DNA of 64,000 nt from Candidatus Accumulibacter aalborgensis (GCF_900089955.1 NZ_FLQX01000133.1:25551-89550); one strand, 5' to 3'; shown: positions 1 through 11,470, counted from the first letter of the stretch. Program-made: numbers and translations. Notes: generated by a model not told the origin, from the letters alone.

Positions 1-386
1 GTGAAATCCTCGTACAGATAGAGTGGCATCCGCGGGGCGCGAGCGTGCAAGGCAGGGATCAGCCGTGGCAGCAGGTAGGGCGCGATGGTATAGATCACCC
101 CCAGACGCAGAGGGCCCTGCAGCGGATCCTTGCCCTGCTCAACGATCTCCCTGAGTCTGTCGGCTTCATCGAGCACCCTCTCGGCTTGCGCCGCAATCTG
201 CTCACCGATCATCGTCAGCCGAACATCGGTCGAAGAGCGTTCAAAGACCATCACGCCGTACCTCTGCTCGACCTTCTTCAGGGCAACCGAGAGCGTTGGC
301 TGGCTGACGTGGCATTTCTCCGCCGCACGACCGAAGTGCCGCTCCCGAGCCAGGGCCACGATATAACGCAGTTCAGTCAGAGTCAT
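1..386 (-). CDS. oxyR: OxyR-like LysR-family transcriptional regulator, N-terminal part (cut by window start)
   Basis: The minus strand from the ATG at 386 stays open to base 1, giving about 128 residues of a LysR-type regulator. It starts MTLTELRYIVALARERHFG and has the winged-helix core SQPTLSVALKKVE, which closely matches OxyR of betaproteobacteria; the beginning of the effector domain (PLRLGVIYTIAPYLLPRL) follows. In OxyR the protein senses peroxide through two cysteines in the effector domain; these lie outside the window, so the redox role cannot be confirmed. The start codon overlaps the stop of the upstream rsuA gene by 4 bp (ATGA), so translation is probably coupled. A paralogous LysR regulator is the main alternative. 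Confidence 0.85.
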   Translation of the reverse strand, partial: MTLTELRYIVALARERHFGRAAEKCHVSQPTLSVALKKVEQRYGVMVFERSSTDVRLTMIGEQIAAQAERVLDEADRLREIVEQGKDPLQGPLRLGVIYTIAPYLLPRLIPALHARAPRMPLYLYEDF

Positions 387-1093
387 CGCCGAAAATCCTG
401 GCGGAGGCCAAGCTGGTCGGCTTCCAGCCACATCCAGTGACCTGGAGACAGTCCCGGCGGCAGCGCCAGGCCACCAATCGCCAGCCGATGCAGAGACTCG
501 ACACGATTGCCTGCGGCAGCAAGCATGCGCTTGACGAGATGGTACTTTCCCAGCGTCACGGTGAGCAGCAAGCGCCGGTCGTCCAGTCGCTCACACGCTG
601 CCGCGGCGACCGCCGTCGGCTCGTCGTGCAAGCACACACCGTTCAACAGGACAGCGACCTGGGCGTCGTCCACCGGATGGCGCGTACCGACTTCATAGAC
701 CTTCGCGACCAACTTTCGCGGCGAAGTGCAGGCGTGCACAAACTGGCCGTCGTCGGTCATCAGCAGCAAGCCTGTCGTATCCGCATCCAGCCGCCCAACG
801 GCCTGAACACCCCGCCTGAGCAGGGCCTGCGGCAGGAGTGAGTACACACTCGGGTGGTGCTGCGGCCGATGCGAGCACTCGTAGCCAGCGGGCTTGTTCA
901 GCGCCACATAGACAAATTTCCGGTAGGTCCAGCTTTCGCCATCGACCGCAAAAGTCAGCCCATCCGGCTCAAACTGCGCCAGCGGCTCGTCACAGAGTTG
1001 CCCTCTGACGCGGACTCGCTGTGCGCAGACCAGAGCACGACACTCGGCCCGGCTGCCAAAACCTTGCGACCTGAGCAAACGTTCCAGCTCCAT
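383..1093 (-). CDS. rsuA: Ribosomal small subunit pseudouridine synthase (RsuA family)
   Basis: About 236 residues, a usual length for RsuA. An S4-like RNA-binding region occupies the first 45 residues or so. The pseudouridine synthase domain carries the catalytic GRLD motif near residue 100 (GRLDADTTGLLL) and the RsuA/RluB/RluE-type sequence KYHLVKRMLAAAGNRV near the C-terminus. The family isomerises uridine in rRNA; RsuA acts on 16S U516, and the short S4 region favours RsuA over RluB. I chose the ATG at 1093 because a purine-rich GGCGGA lies about 7 nt upstream; ATG 1096 and GTG 1111 are also in frame. It overlaps the OxyR-like gene downstream by 4 bp. Confidence 0.88.
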   Translation of the reverse strand: MELERLLRSQGFGSRAECRALVCAQRVRVRGQLCDEPLAQFEPDGLTFAVDGESWTYRKFVYVALNKPAGYECSHRPQHHPSVYSLLPQALLRRGVQAVGRLDADTTGLLLMTDDGQFVHACTSPRKLVAKVYEVGTRHPVDDAQVAVLLNGVCLHDEPTAVAAAACERLDDRRLLLTVTLGKYHLVKRMLAAAGNRVESLHRLAIGGLALPPGLSPGHWMWLEADQLGLRQDFRR

Positions 1094-1271
1094 CATTGTT
1101 CCGCCTTGCACCGCAGCCTCCCTTCAGAACGCGATTCTCCCTCCGGGATGCACGTCACGGCCCGCGCTGCGTCGAACATGTCATCCGCCTTAACCTCAAC
1201 CCGCTCTTGTTCTTCCTTGTACGAGCGGCGACAATAGACCGCATGATCATCAATTTCAAGGAGACTCACCC

Positions 1272-1613
1272 ATGCTGGTCAAATTTACTTCAAGCACCTC
1301 AGGGCAGATCATGATGTTCGCCCCCGTGGCGCGCCAACTGCTCGACATCGTTGGCAAGGAATGCACGGCGCGCGGAGTCATTACCACCGAACAGTTACCC
1401 GAGGCGATCGAGCGCCTGCGCCTGGCGGCTGCCGCCGCGAGCAGCACGCCCTCGCCAGCGACCGAGGACGCCACGGCCAGCGAAGACAGCGCCAGCGAGG
1501 CCGAGTCTGCGCGAGTCGGCCTGGGTCAGCGCGCCTACCCGCTGATCGAAATTCTCGAGTGGACGCGCACGGAAGATGGCTTCGTGCTCTGGGAAGCAGC
1601 AAGCGACTTTTGA
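1272..1613 (+). CDS. DUF1840 domain-containing protein
   Basis: A 113-residue cytoplasmic protein matching the DUF1840 family, found mainly in Betaproteobacteria, whose function is unknown. The N-terminus MLVKFTSSTSGQIMMF and the helix with ITTEQLPEAIERL are characteristic, as is the C-terminal block LGQRAYPLIEILEW. The middle, about residues 53-80, is a low-complexity Ala/Ser/Glu linker. An AAGGAG ribosome-binding site lies 7-8 nt before the ATG. It stands alone: rsuA diverges upstream and thiC converges downstream, so it is probably its own transcription unit. Confidence 0.85.
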   Translation: MLVKFTSSTSGQIMMFAPVARQLLDIVGKECTARGVITTEQLPEAIERLRLAAAAASSTPSPATEDATASEDSASEAESARVGLGQRAYPLIEILEWTRTEDGFVLWEAASDF

Positions 1614-1656
1614 CTTTTGAGTGGTCGATCCGTCAGTCGATCGACGGCCCGACCCC

Positions 1657-1694
1657 GCGCTGACCAGTCGGGATCTGGGTCGCCTGGTCAGCGC
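1657..1694. terminator. Hairpin between convergent DUF1840 and thiC genes
   Basis: A perfect 11-bp inverted repeat (GCGCTGACCAG at 1657-1667 against CTGGTCAGCGC at 1684-1694) with a 16-nt loop lies between two converging genes. No clear T-run follows on either strand, so it may be a weak bidirectional terminator or a 3'-end stabilising stem and not a canonical intrinsic terminator. Confidence 0.4.
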
Positions 1695-1717
1695 ATCCGC
1701 CGCGCTCGGCGGGCCCT

Positions 1718-3700
<1,983 letters not shown>

Positions 3701-3750
3701 CTAGCGAGCGATGGCAAAGAACAACACACTGCGCAAGCAGACGCCTTCCG

Positions 3751-3832
3751 CTTCCCTACGACGGCATGACCCGTACAGGTTCGAAGGGACTCTCTCAGCC
3801 GCACCCAGACAACAGTCCGGCACCCCCAACGT
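3751..3832 (-). ncRNA. TPP riboswitch (THI element) in the thiC leader
   Basis: Read on the minus strand, this stretch carries the conserved THI-box blocks in order: GGGGTGCC, GGGTGCGGCTGAGAGAGTCC, CCTTCGAACCTG, GGGTCATGCCG and CGTAGGGAAG. These are the CUGAGA pyrimidine-sensing and ACCUGA-like pyrophosphate-sensing segments of the aptamer. The 3' edge is about 117 nt before the thiC ATG, leaving room for an expression platform that may sequester the AAGGA ribosome-binding site. A weak sigma70-like pair (TTGCTA, 16 nt, GTAAGT) occurs upstream on the minus strand, but I am unsure of it. Confidence 0.93.
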
Positions 3833-4040
3833 GGACGCTCAACTTACGGGAAATTCAGGCCGTTAGCAAGAAAGTTCGCCGCTCGACCCGCCCACGTGAT
3901 GGGTCTGCAAGGAAGAGAGTTCTTCAGCCGGCGCAGGCACTCCTCGCCAAGCGCATCCAGATACGGCAATATGGAATTGAAAGACATCCAGTCGGCGACA
4001 CGCGGTTTGGGGCTGGAGTCGTAAATATCAAGGACACTCA
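3833..4040. other. Intergenic stretch between the thiC leader and the PLP-enzyme remnant
   Basis: About 200 bases with no supported gene. It should hold the thiC promoter on the minus strand and the promoter of the plus-strand remnant at 4041. Short reading frames here have no recognisable domain. Confidence 0.5.
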
Positions 4041-4307
4041 ATGATCGAGCTGCACGACAAGAAAGCCCAACGGCAGACGAACATCCAGCACTGCCACGAG
4101 AAGGACATCATCCTGCCCACCTGCGCGCACCTGCAAGACCCCGGCCTGATTCCGGCGTCGGTGAAGAGCGAGCTGGCGAACATCGGCCTGTGGGACGTGC
4201 AGGTCAAGGCCTTGTTCGGCATCAACTGGGATGACCAAGCAGTGGCGCAGGGCGGCGTCTTCGACGACGCAAAAAGCCGTTCGTGCCCCCCCCAAGCGGG
4301 ATGCTGA
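4041..4307 (+). pseudogene. Truncated N-terminus of a PLP-dependent (cysteine synthase-like) enzyme
   Basis: An 88-codon frame with a good ribosome-binding site (AAGGACACTCA before the ATG). Its first 70 or so residues (for example MIELHDKKAQRQTNIQHC and GLWDVQVKALFGINW) look to me like the start of the 'PLP-dependent protein subunit beta' family, proteins of more than 400 residues related to cysteine synthase. After about residue 70 the similarity stops. The frame runs on through a C8 tract at 4286-4293 into an unrelated tail and ends 5 bp before the sdaA start. The catalytic lysine and PLP-binding region are absent, so the product cannot be an active enzyme of that type. I read this as a deletion remnant left beside sdaA. 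The family match is from memory only. Confidence 0.45.
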
Positions 4308-4311
4308 GGAC

Positions 4312-5550
4312 ATGAAATCCCTGCGAGAACTCTACCGCATCGGCCTTGGCCCTTCCAGTAGTCATACGATGGGGCCGCGCTTTGCCGCCGAAGACTTCAA
4401 AGCCGCATACCCCACGGCGGCACGCCTGCGGGTCACGCTCTATGGCACCCTGGCGGCCACCGGTCGCGGCCATCTCACCGATCTGGCCGTCAGCGCGCCG
4501 TTTTCGCCGACACCGGTAGACATCGTCTGGCTGCCCGATCACTCGCTGCCGCGTCACCCCAACGGCATTCAGTTCGAGGCGCTCGACACCGACGACAGCG
4601 TCCTTGCCAGACGCGTGGTGTACTCTGTGGGCGGCGGTGCCCTGCTCGACGAAGACGGCCGGCCCGACGGTGGCGACGATATCTATCCCTATGCCGGCAT
4701 GCAGGCGATCCTGGAAGAAACTGAACGTGAGCGCCTGATGATCTGGGAACTGGTCGACCACCACGAAGGACCAGCCATCCGGCCGTATCTGCGGGCCATC
4801 TGGATCAGCATGCAGAAAACCATCGCCGCCGGCCTGAACGCCGAAGGCCGCTTGCCGGGTACGCTGAATGTGCCGCGCAAGGCCTCGGCTTATCATGCTC
4901 GCGCGCAAAACCTTGCCGGCTACTTCGGACAGACCGCGCTGCAGTTCGCCTACGCGCTGGCCGTGTCCGAGGAGAATGCCGCCGGCGGCGAGGTGGTGAC
5001 CGCGCCGACCTGCGGCGCCTCGGGTGTGCTACCCGCCGTGCTCTTCTTCCTGCAACAGCAGGCGAAACTGTCCGACGAAAAGATCCACCGCGCGCTGGCG
5101 ACGGCCGGGCTGATCGGCAACATCGTCAAGCGCAACGCCTCGATTTCGGGCGCCGAAGTCGGCTGCCAAGGCGAAGTGGGAACGGCCTGCGCGATGGCGG
5201 CCGCTGCCGCCGCACAACTGTTGGGAGGCTCGGTGCGCCAGATAGAATATGCTTCAGAGATGGGGCTGGAACATCATCTCGGCCTCACTTGTGACCCCAT
5301 CGGCGGCTATGTGCAGATCCCCTGCATCGAACGTAACGCCGTCGCCGCGGTACGCGCCGTCGACTGCGCCGCCTACGCCCTGCTCTCTGATGGCCAGCAT
5401 ATCGTCTCCTTCGACGAAGTGGTGCGCACCATGTGGGAGACGGGTCGCGACATGAAGGCCAGTTATCGGGAAACGGCGCGCGGCGGTCTGGCCAGGGTCC
5501 ACGCCGTGCGCAAGAAAGGCGCCGGCAGCGTTCCCGGCATGGGAAGCTGA
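4312..5550 (+). CDS. sdaA: L-serine ammonia-lyase (L-serine dehydratase)
   Basis: A 412-residue single-chain iron-sulfur L-serine dehydratase that turns serine into pyruvate and ammonia. The N-terminal beta domain starts [20 protein letters not shown], with the substrate-loop [11 protein letters not shown]. The alpha domain has the cluster-ligand cysteines in [18 protein letters not shown] and [13 protein letters not shown] chose the ATG at 4312; an upstream in-frame start would add 27 residues derived from the preceding remnant. Only a weak TGAGGA precedes the start, so translation may depend partly on the remnant frame upstream. Confidence 0.95.
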   Translation: MKSLRELYRIGLGPSSSHTMGPRFAAEDFKAAYPTAARLRVTLYGTLAATGRGHLTDLAVSAPFSPTPVDIVWLPDHSLPRHPNGIQFEALDTDDSVLARRVVYSVGGGALLDEDGRPDGGDDIYPYAGMQAILEETERERLMIWELVDHHEGPAIRPYLRAIWISMQKTIAAGLNAEGRLPGTLNVPRKASAYHARAQNLAGYFGQTALQFAYALAVSEENAAGGEVVTAPTCGASGVLPAVLFFLQQQAKLSDEKIHRALATAGLIGNIVKRNASISGAEVGCQGEVGTACAMAAAAAAQLLGGSVRQIEYASEMGLEHHLGLTCDPIGGYVQIPCIERNAVAAVRAVDCAAYALLSDGQHIVSFDEVVRTMWETGRDMKASYRETARGGLARVHAVRKKGAGSVPGMGS

Positions 5551-5958
5551 GCCTGGCGCTTCCAGCACGACGTTTGGTGGGGACCGTTGTCTCCCTGGTG
5601 GCCACTGTAGGCCAGCAACACATGCCGACCCAAGCACGATGGTTGACCTACACCCACGTGCTCAAGCGCGGTGGGCATGGAGCCCAGGTTCGGAGTTCGG
5701 AGTTCGGAGTCCGCTCGACGCACTGGTGTACAATGCGAGGATGGCACTCTCACTGGCATGCGTGGCCAGTCCCATAGCTCCGTCGGTCGGGTTGGCGCAG
5801 CGTAACCCGACGCTTCTGGTGCCGGATGTTGGGTACGCCCTGCGGCCTGACCCCGCCCACGGAGCTACCAGGCGAGACGCTCAGGTGGCCATGTGCCAGG
5901 CGTGGCGGAGGGTCGTCGCCCTGCCAGGGTGGCCCCAGTGGCCCGTTTTCCCAAACCG
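5551..5958. other. Intergenic region between sdaA and hrpA
   Basis: About 400 bases without a supported gene. It contains a perfect tandem triplication of a 7-mer (GTTCGGA) around 5691-5712 and the REP-like hairpin listed separately at 5786-5811. The hrpA reading frame extends upstream to a GTG at 5893, but that part has no family similarity that I can see. Confidence 0.6.
5786..5811. repeat. REP-like hairpin element
   Basis: A perfect 8-bp stem (GTCGGGTT and AACCCGAC) encloses the loop GGCGCAGCGT. The GCGCAGCGTAACCC core is a type of short dispersed palindrome common between genes in many proteobacteria. A related but imperfect copy lies at 11498-11526. Confidence 0.5.
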
Positions 5959-8900
5959 ATGATCGCAAAGACCACACCTCTGGCCACCCGCACACCGCCT
6001 CCGCCCGCCAACCCTCTTGCCGACTGCCTGGCTGTTGATCAGCGCCGTCTGCGGTCGATGGCGCGCGACCTCCGGCACCTCTTTGGCGCCAAGCGCGATG
6101 CGCTGCAGGCCGAGCGCGACAGACTATTCGACAAGTCGCTCGCTGCCGTGGCGGCGCGGCGAGCGCGCCTGCCTAGCCCCGAGTTCGCCGACGACCTGCC
6201 GGTCAACGCGCGGCGCGACGAGATCGCAACGCTGATCGCGAAGCACCAGGTGGTGATCGTCTGTGGTGAGACGGGCTCGGGCAAGACGACGCAGATTCCG
6301 AAAATCTGTCTCGATATCGGCCGCGGAACGACCGGACTGATCGGGCACACACAGCCGCGGCGCATCGCCGCGCGGGCGACGGCGACACGCATCGCTCAGG
6401 AACTGCACAGCGAGTTGGGGCTCCTCGTCGGCTACAAGATTCGCTTCAGCGATCGCATGTCACCCGATGCCTTCGTCAAACTGATGACCGACGGCATCCT
6501 GCTCGCCGAGACGCAGGGCGACTCGTGGCTGGAGCAGTACGACACGCTGATCATCGACGAGGCGCACGAGCGCAGCCTGAACATCGACTTCCTGCTCGGC
6601 TACCTCAAGCAGTTATTGCCGAGGCGGCGCGATCTGAAGCTGATCATCACCTCGGCGACGATCGACGCCGACCGTTTTTCGAAGCACTTCGACGCCGCGC
6701 CGGTGATCGAGGTCTCGGGCCGGTTGTATCCGGTTGAGCTGCGCTATCGCCCGCTACACACCGCAGAGACTGACGCCGCCGGCAATGCTACCGGCGACGA
6801 TGAACGTGACCTGTACGATGCGATCGCCGACGCCTGCGACGAGTTGCATCGCGTCGGACCCGGTGACGTGCTGGTCTTCCTGCCCGGCGAGCGCGAGATC
6901 CGCGAGGCGGCCGAGGCGCTGCGCAAGCACCACCCACCACACACCGAGATCCTGCCGCTCTTTGCCCGTCTGTCGGCCGAGGAGCAGGGCCGGATCTTCA
7001 AGCCCCACGTCGGCCGCCGGATCGTTCTGGCGACCAACGTCGCCGAGACCTCTCTGACCGTGCCGGGAATCCGCTACGTCGTCGATTCGGGTCTGGCGCG
7101 CGTCAAGCGCTATTCGTATCGCAACAAGGTCGAGCAGTTACAGATCGAAAGGATCGCTCAGGCTTCGGCCAACCAGCGTTCCGGTCGTTGTGGCCGCGTC
7201 GCGGCGGGCGTCTGCATCCGCCTTTACGACGAGCAGGACTTCGCGCTGCGGCCGGCGTATGCCGATCCGGAGATCCTGCGCTCGTCGCTGGCCGGCGTGA
7301 TCCTGCGCATGAAAGCGCTGCGCCTCGGCGACATCGAGGATTTCCCCTTCCTTGAAGCGCCGCCGCGCAAGGCGATCAGCAACGGCTACCAGTTGCTGAT
7401 CGAACTCGGCGCGGTGACCGCCGAAAACTCGCTGACCCCGGTCGGCCACGAGCTGGCGAAAATGCCGCTCGACCCGCGGCTGGCACGAATGATCGTCGCC
7501 GCGCGCGACGAAGGCTGCCTGCGCGAGGTGCTGGTGATCGCCGCCGCGCTGTCGGTGCAGGATCCGCGTGAGCGTCCGCAGGAGCGGCAGGGGACGGCCG
7601 ACGCCGCGCACCGCAAGTTTGCCGACGAGAAGTCGGAGTTTCTTTCCTGGCTCAGGCTCTGGGACTGGTATGCAGCCGAGCTCGAACAGCGCAAGTCGCA
7701 GCGCAAGCTGGTCGAGGCCTGCCACGAAAACTTCGTGTCCGCGCTACGCATGCGCGAATGGCGCGACATTCACAGCCAGTTGCACGCGCTGGCGGCCGAG
7801 CAGCAGTGGCGAGACAACCAGTTGCCGGCGGCCTACGACTCGATTCATCGCGCTCTGCTCGCCGGTCTGCTCGGCAACATCGGCTGCAAGTCGGAGGATT
7901 CGGGGCACTACCTCGGCGCGCACGGAATCAAGTTCCTGATTCATCCGGGGTCGGCGCTGCAGAAGAAGGCCGGCAAGTGGATCGTCGCGGCAGAATTAAG
8001 CGAAACGACTCGGCTGTTCGCGCGCTGCGTAGCGCGCGTCGAACCCGAATGGCTCGAACAGGTCGGCGCGCATCTCCTCAAGCGGAGCTGGTTTGACCCC
8101 CACTGGGAGCAGAAGGCGATGCAGGCGATCGCTTTCGAGCGCATCACGCTGTACGGCATCGTCGTCGAAGCGCGTCGGCGGGTTAACTTCGGGCCGCTGA
8201 ATCCGTCTGTCGCACGCGAGATCTTCATCCGGCAGGCTCTCGTCGAGGGCGAGGTCAACGAGGAGTTCGCGCGTCGCTGGGGTTTCTTCACCCACAACCA
8301 GCAGTTGATGCTCGATATCGAGACACTCGAACACAAATCGCGCCGCCCCGACGTTCTGGTCGACGACGAGCTGATCTTCGCTTTCTACGACCAGATCGTC
8401 CCCGAGGGGATCTTTAGCGCCGCCGCTTTCGACAAGTGGCGGCGCGAGGCCGAACGTGAGCAGCCGCAACTACTCTACTTGCAGCGCGAAGACCTCATGC
8501 GGCACGAGGCCGCCGGAGTGACCAGTGAGGCTTTTCCGCATCAACTGCGCCTCGGCGGCGTCGACTTCGAGCTGGCGTATCACTTCGAACCGGGCAGTGC
8601 GCGCGATGGCGTGACGCTGACCGTTCCGCTGGCACAACTCAACCAACTGCCGGCGGCGCGCTGCGAGTGGCTGGTGCCGGGGCTGCTCAAGGAAAAGGTC
8701 CAACAGCTCGTCAAGACCTTGCCGCAGAAAATTCGCGCGAAGCTGGTACCGGTGCCGGCCTTCGCCGCCGAGTTCGTGACCCAGGTGGCGCCTGCCGACA
8801 AGCCGCTGGTGACCGCGCTGGTGAGCTTCATCCTGCAGTCGCGCGGGCTCAACGCGCGTGGTTGGGAGATCACTCCCGACGCCTTTCGCGCCGATGCCTT

Positions 8901-9909
8901 GCCGGCGCACCTGTCGTTCAGTTTCCGCTTGCTCGACGAGAATGGGCGCCAGCTCGCGATGAGCCGCAATCTAAGCGAACTGCGCGCCGAGTGGGGGCGC
9001 GAGGCGAAGCAGGAGTTCACCGAGCTGCACGAAACTCCCGACGGGTATTCGCGGATGACCGACTGGGCTTTTGGCGAACTGCCCGAGCTGCTGGAAGTCC
9101 AGGGCCGCGGCGGGCAGCGGATCCTCGGCTACGCCGGCCTCACCGACGACGGCGACAGCGTCTCGCTGTGCGTCTTCGATTCGCCCGAGGAGGCACGGCA
9201 GGCGCATGCAGCCGGCCTGCTGCGGCTGTTCAGGTTGCAGTTCCGCGAGCAGGTAAAGTATTTCGAGAAGAACCTGCCCGGACTCTCCCAGATGGCGATG
9301 CAGTTCATGGCGCTAGGGACGCTCGACGAGCTGCGCCGGCAGTTGCTCGATCTGGCTTTCGCGCGCGCCTGCCTGGGCGAACCGTGGCCAAGAGATGAGG
9401 CGGCTTTCAGGACGCGCTGCCTGGAGGCCAAGCCGAGGCTCAATCTGCTGGCGCAGGAAATCTGCCGCCTGGTCGGGCAGATCCTCGGCGACTGGCAGGC
9501 ACTGCAGAAGAAACTGCCCGCGTTCAAGGTCTATCGCGACACCGTGCAGGATGTCGAAGCGCAGCTCGCGCGCCTCATTGGCAAGCGCTTCGTCGTCGAT
9601 ACGCCCTTCGAGCGCCTGCAGCACTATCCGCGCTACTTGCAGGCGATTACCCTGCGTCTCGACAAGTTGAAGGCCGCCGGCAGCCTGGGCGCCGCCCGCG
9701 ATGCGCGCTTGCTGGCCGAGTATGCGCCGCTGTGGACCCTCTATGCGCGTCGGGCAAGTCTGCGCGCCAGGCAGGGCGTCGGCGAACCGCAGATCGAGCA
9801 GTTCCGCTGGTTGCTCGAGGAACTGCGTGTGCAGTTGTTCGCACAGGAACTGCGCACTCCGGTGCCGGTATCAAGCAAGCGGCTGCAGAAGATGTGGGAA
9901 AGCTTGTGA
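5959..9909 (+). CDS. hrpA: ATP-dependent RNA helicase HrpA
   Basis: A DEAH-box helicase of 1316 residues, matching the usual 1300 for HrpA. Visible motifs in order: Walker A GETGSGKTTQIPK near residue 103, TQPRRIAARATA (Ia), DEAHERSLN near 200 (Walker B), SATIDADRF (III), VLATNVAETSLTVPGIRYVVDSG and QRSGRCGRV (VI). HA2, OB-fold and the long HrpA-specific C-terminal region follow. The family remodels RNA and rescues collided ribosomes. I chose the ATG at 5959; there is no clear ribosome-binding site, and starts at 5893 (GTG) or 6059 are possible. It is followed 56 bp later by the EI24 gene on the same strand. Confidence 0.95.
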   Translation: MIAKTTPLATRTPPPPANPLADCLAVDQRRLRSMARDLRHLFGAKRDALQAERDRLFDKSLAAVAARRARLPSPEFADDLPVNARRDEIATLIAKHQVVIVCGETGSGKTTQIPKICLDIGRGTTGLIGHTQPRRIAARATATRIAQELHSELGLLVGYKIRFSDRMSPDAFVKLMTDGILLAETQGDSWLEQYDTLIIDEAHERSLNIDFLLGYLKQLLPRRRDLKLIITSATIDADRFSKHFDAAPVIEVSGRLYPVELRYRPLHTAETDAAGNATGDDERDLYDAIADACDELHRVGPGDVLVFLPGEREIREAAEALRKHHPPHTEILPLFARLSAEEQGRIFKPHVGRRIVLATNVAETSLTVPGIRYVVDSGLARVKRYSYRNKVEQLQIERIAQASANQRSGRCGRVAAGVCIRLYDEQDFALRPAYADPEILRSSLAGVILRMKALRLGDIEDFPFLEAPPRKAISNGYQLLIELGAVTAENSLTPVGHELAKMPLDPRLARMIVAARDEGCLREVLVIAAALSVQDPRERPQERQGTADAAHRKFADEKSEFLSWLRLWDWYAAELEQRKSQRKLVEACHENFVSALRMREWRDIHSQLHALAAEQQWRDNQLPAAYDSIHRALLAGLLGNIGCKSEDSGHYLGAHGIKFLIHPGSALQKKAGKWIVAAELSETTRLFARCVARVEPEWLEQVGAHLLKRSWFDPHWEQKAMQAIAFERITLYGIVVEARRRVNFGPLNPSVAREIFIRQALVEGEVNEEFARRWGFFTHNQQLMLDIETLEHKSRRPDVLVDDELIFAFYDQIVPEGIFSAAAFDKWRREAEREQPQLLYLQREDLMRHEAAGVTSEAFPHQLRLGGVDFELAYHFEPGSARDGVTLTVPLAQLNQLPAARCEWLVPGLLKEKVQQLVKTLPQKIRAKLVPVPAFAAEFVTQVAPADKPLVTALVSFILQSRGLNARGWEITPDAFRADALPAHLSFSFRLLDENGRQLAMSRNLSELRAEWGREAKQEFTELHETPDGYSRMTDWAFGELPELLEVQGRGGQRILGYAGLTDDGDSVSLCVFDSPEEARQAHAAGLLRLFRLQFREQVKYFEKNLPGLSQMAMQFMALGTLDELRRQLLDLAFARACLGEPWPRDEAAFRTRCLEAKPRLNLLAQEICRLVGQILGDWQALQKKLPAFKVYRDTVQDVEAQLARLIGKRFVVDTPFERLQHYPRYLQAITLRLDKLKAAGSLGAARDARLLAEYAPLWTLYARRASLRARQGVGEPQIEQFRWLLEELRVQLFAQELRTPVPVSSKRLQKMWESL

Positions 9910-9965
9910 ACCCTTGTTTCGACGATTATTCGGTGCGCATTCGATGACCGCCGCAGGAGCGAACG

Positions 9966-10718
9966 ATGAATGAGGTGATGCTGGCGCTGCTGCGCAGCGT
10001 GAAGACGCTCGGACGTGGGCGGGTCTGGCTGCTCTTGTTCGCTCCGGCGGCGGTGGCGCTGCTGATCTGGGTCGGGCTGGCGCTCTTCTTCCTCGAACAC
10101 CTGATCGCCAGCCTGTTCGAGCAGCCACCGCTGACCTGGCTGGCTGGCTGGGGAGCGATCTGGCTGGCCAAGTTGGTGGCAGTGCTCGGTGGCTGGCTGA
10201 TCGTTCTCTCCGTGGCCTACGTCACCGCGATGTTGCTGGCCGCCATTTTTGTCATGCCGCTGTTGCTCGAACAGGTGGCCGTCGCCGACTATCCGGAACT
10301 GGCGCGTCTGGGCACGGACAGCCTGACGGGGGCGGTGTGGAACAGCGTTTCGGCGGTGCTGCTATTCATCGTCGGCTGGCTGCTGACGCTGCCCTTGTGG
10401 CTGATCCCCGGGCTGGCCCTGCTGCTGCCGATCCTGTGGATGGCGTGGCTGACGCGCCGCACCTTTGCCTACGATGCGCTGACCCTGCACGCGACCGACG
10501 ACGAATGGCAGCGCCTGCGCCACGGCCATGGATTCCCGCTGCTGCTCCTTGGCGTGATCCTGGCGCTGCTGACCCACATCCCGGTCGTTGGCCTGCTGAC
10601 GCCGACGCTGGCTGCGCTGGCCTATACGCACTACTGCCTCGAAGCGCTGCGTCGCTCACGGAAGGGGGCGGTGGTGACCGTGTTCGCTCAGCCATCCAAA
10701 GAAAAGGAAATACCATGA
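9966..10718 (+). CDS. EI24 domain-containing (CysZ-like) membrane protein
   Basis: A 250-residue integral membrane protein with four to six hydrophobic segments (around residues 25-45, 60-80, 85-105, 135-170 and 190-215). Its pattern fits the EI24/CysZ family: LAAIFVMPLLLEQVA in the middle and WLTRRTFAYDALTLHA near residue 160. CysZ relatives move sulfate, but the betaproteobacterial EI24 branch is uncharacterised, so I do not assign a substrate. An AGGAG site lies 7-8 nt before the ATG. The stop overlaps the start of the next gene (ATGA), so the two are translationally coupled. Confidence 0.8.
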   Translation: MNEVMLALLRSVKTLGRGRVWLLLFAPAAVALLIWVGLALFFLEHLIASLFEQPPLTWLAGWGAIWLAKLVAVLGGWLIVLSVAYVTAMLLAAIFVMPLLLEQVAVADYPELARLGTDSLTGAVWNSVSAVLLFIVGWLLTLPLWLIPGLALLLPILWMAWLTRRTFAYDALTLHATDDEWQRLRHGHGFPLLLLGVILALLTHIPVVGLLTPTLAALAYTHYCLEALRRSRKGAVVTVFAQPSKEKEIP

Positions 10719-11470
10719 ATTTCGGGGCCATCATCCTCGGTGACGAGATCCTGTCGGGAAAACGCATCGACCGCCACTTTGCCAGGATTACCGAGCTACT
10801 GGCCGTCCGCGGCCTGCGCCTGTCGTGGGCCGAATATCTCGGTGACGAACGCTCGCGTATCGCGGCGACCGTGCGGCGCAGCCTGGCCGCCGGCGATGTG
10901 GTATTCAGCTTCGGCGGTATCGGCAACACACCCGACGACCACACCCGGCAGGCGGTAGCGGAAGCCCTGGGCGTGGACCTGGTCCTGCATCCGGATGCCG
11001 CGCGCGAAATCCGTGCCCGCTTCGGCGCCGAGACCACCGACGTTCGACTGCTGCTTGGCACCTTCCCGCGCGGCGTCGACATCATCCCCAACCCGTTCAA
11101 CCGCATTCCGGGGTTTCGGGTGCGCGATCACCACTTCCTGCCGGGTTTTCCGCAGATGGCACATCCGATGGCCGAATGGGCCCTCGATACCTTCTACGCG
11201 CATCTTTTCAACCATCACCCGACGGTTGAAAGAGCATTTCTGCTCACCGGAGCAAACGCCTACGAAAGCGCTTTGCTCGATTTGATGGAGCGCGTCATCA
11301 CCGAGTTTCCGGCGCTACGGCTCTTCAGCCTGCCGTCGATCTCTGAGGACGGGCAGCGACGGCACCTTGAACTGGGGGTCGAGGGCGATCCGGCCATCGC
11401 CGATCAGGCGATGGCCGCGATACGGCAGGAGGTCGAGCAACGCGGGATCAACTGGCAATGGCGGCCGTAG
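10715..11470 (+). CDS. CinA-like molybdopterin-binding-domain protein
   Basis: 251 residues that match the MoaB/MogA-like domain of CinA from the start (MNFGAIILGDEILSGKRIDRH) through the GGIGNTPDDHTRQAVAEAL signature to PNPFNRIPGF and LPGFPQMAHPMAEW. Only this N-terminal CinA domain is present; the C-terminal nicotinamide-nucleotide amidase domain is absent, which is common for stand-alone members. The role in this form is unknown; relatives act in nucleotide or pyridine-nucleotide repair. GAAAAGGAAA before the ATG is the ribosome-binding site. The start overlaps the EI24 stop by 4 bp. Confidence 0.85.
   Translation: MNFGAIILGDEILSGKRIDRHFARITELLAVRGLRLSWAEYLGDERSRIAATVRRSLAAGDVVFSFGGIGNTPDDHTRQAVAEALGVDLVLHPDAAREIRARFGAETTDVRLLLGTFPRGVDIIPNPFNRIPGFRVRDHHFLPGFPQMAHPMAEWALDTFYAHLFNHHPTVERAFLLTGANAYESALLDLMERVITEFPALRLFSLPSISEDGQRRHLELGVEGDPAIADQAMAAIRQEVEQRGINWQWRP

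Noticed and set aside
5691..5712. Triplicated GTTCGGA heptamer as a possible iteron or origin
   Set aside because: Only three copies, with no AT-rich region, DnaA boxes or replication gene nearby; probably a chance slippage repeat.
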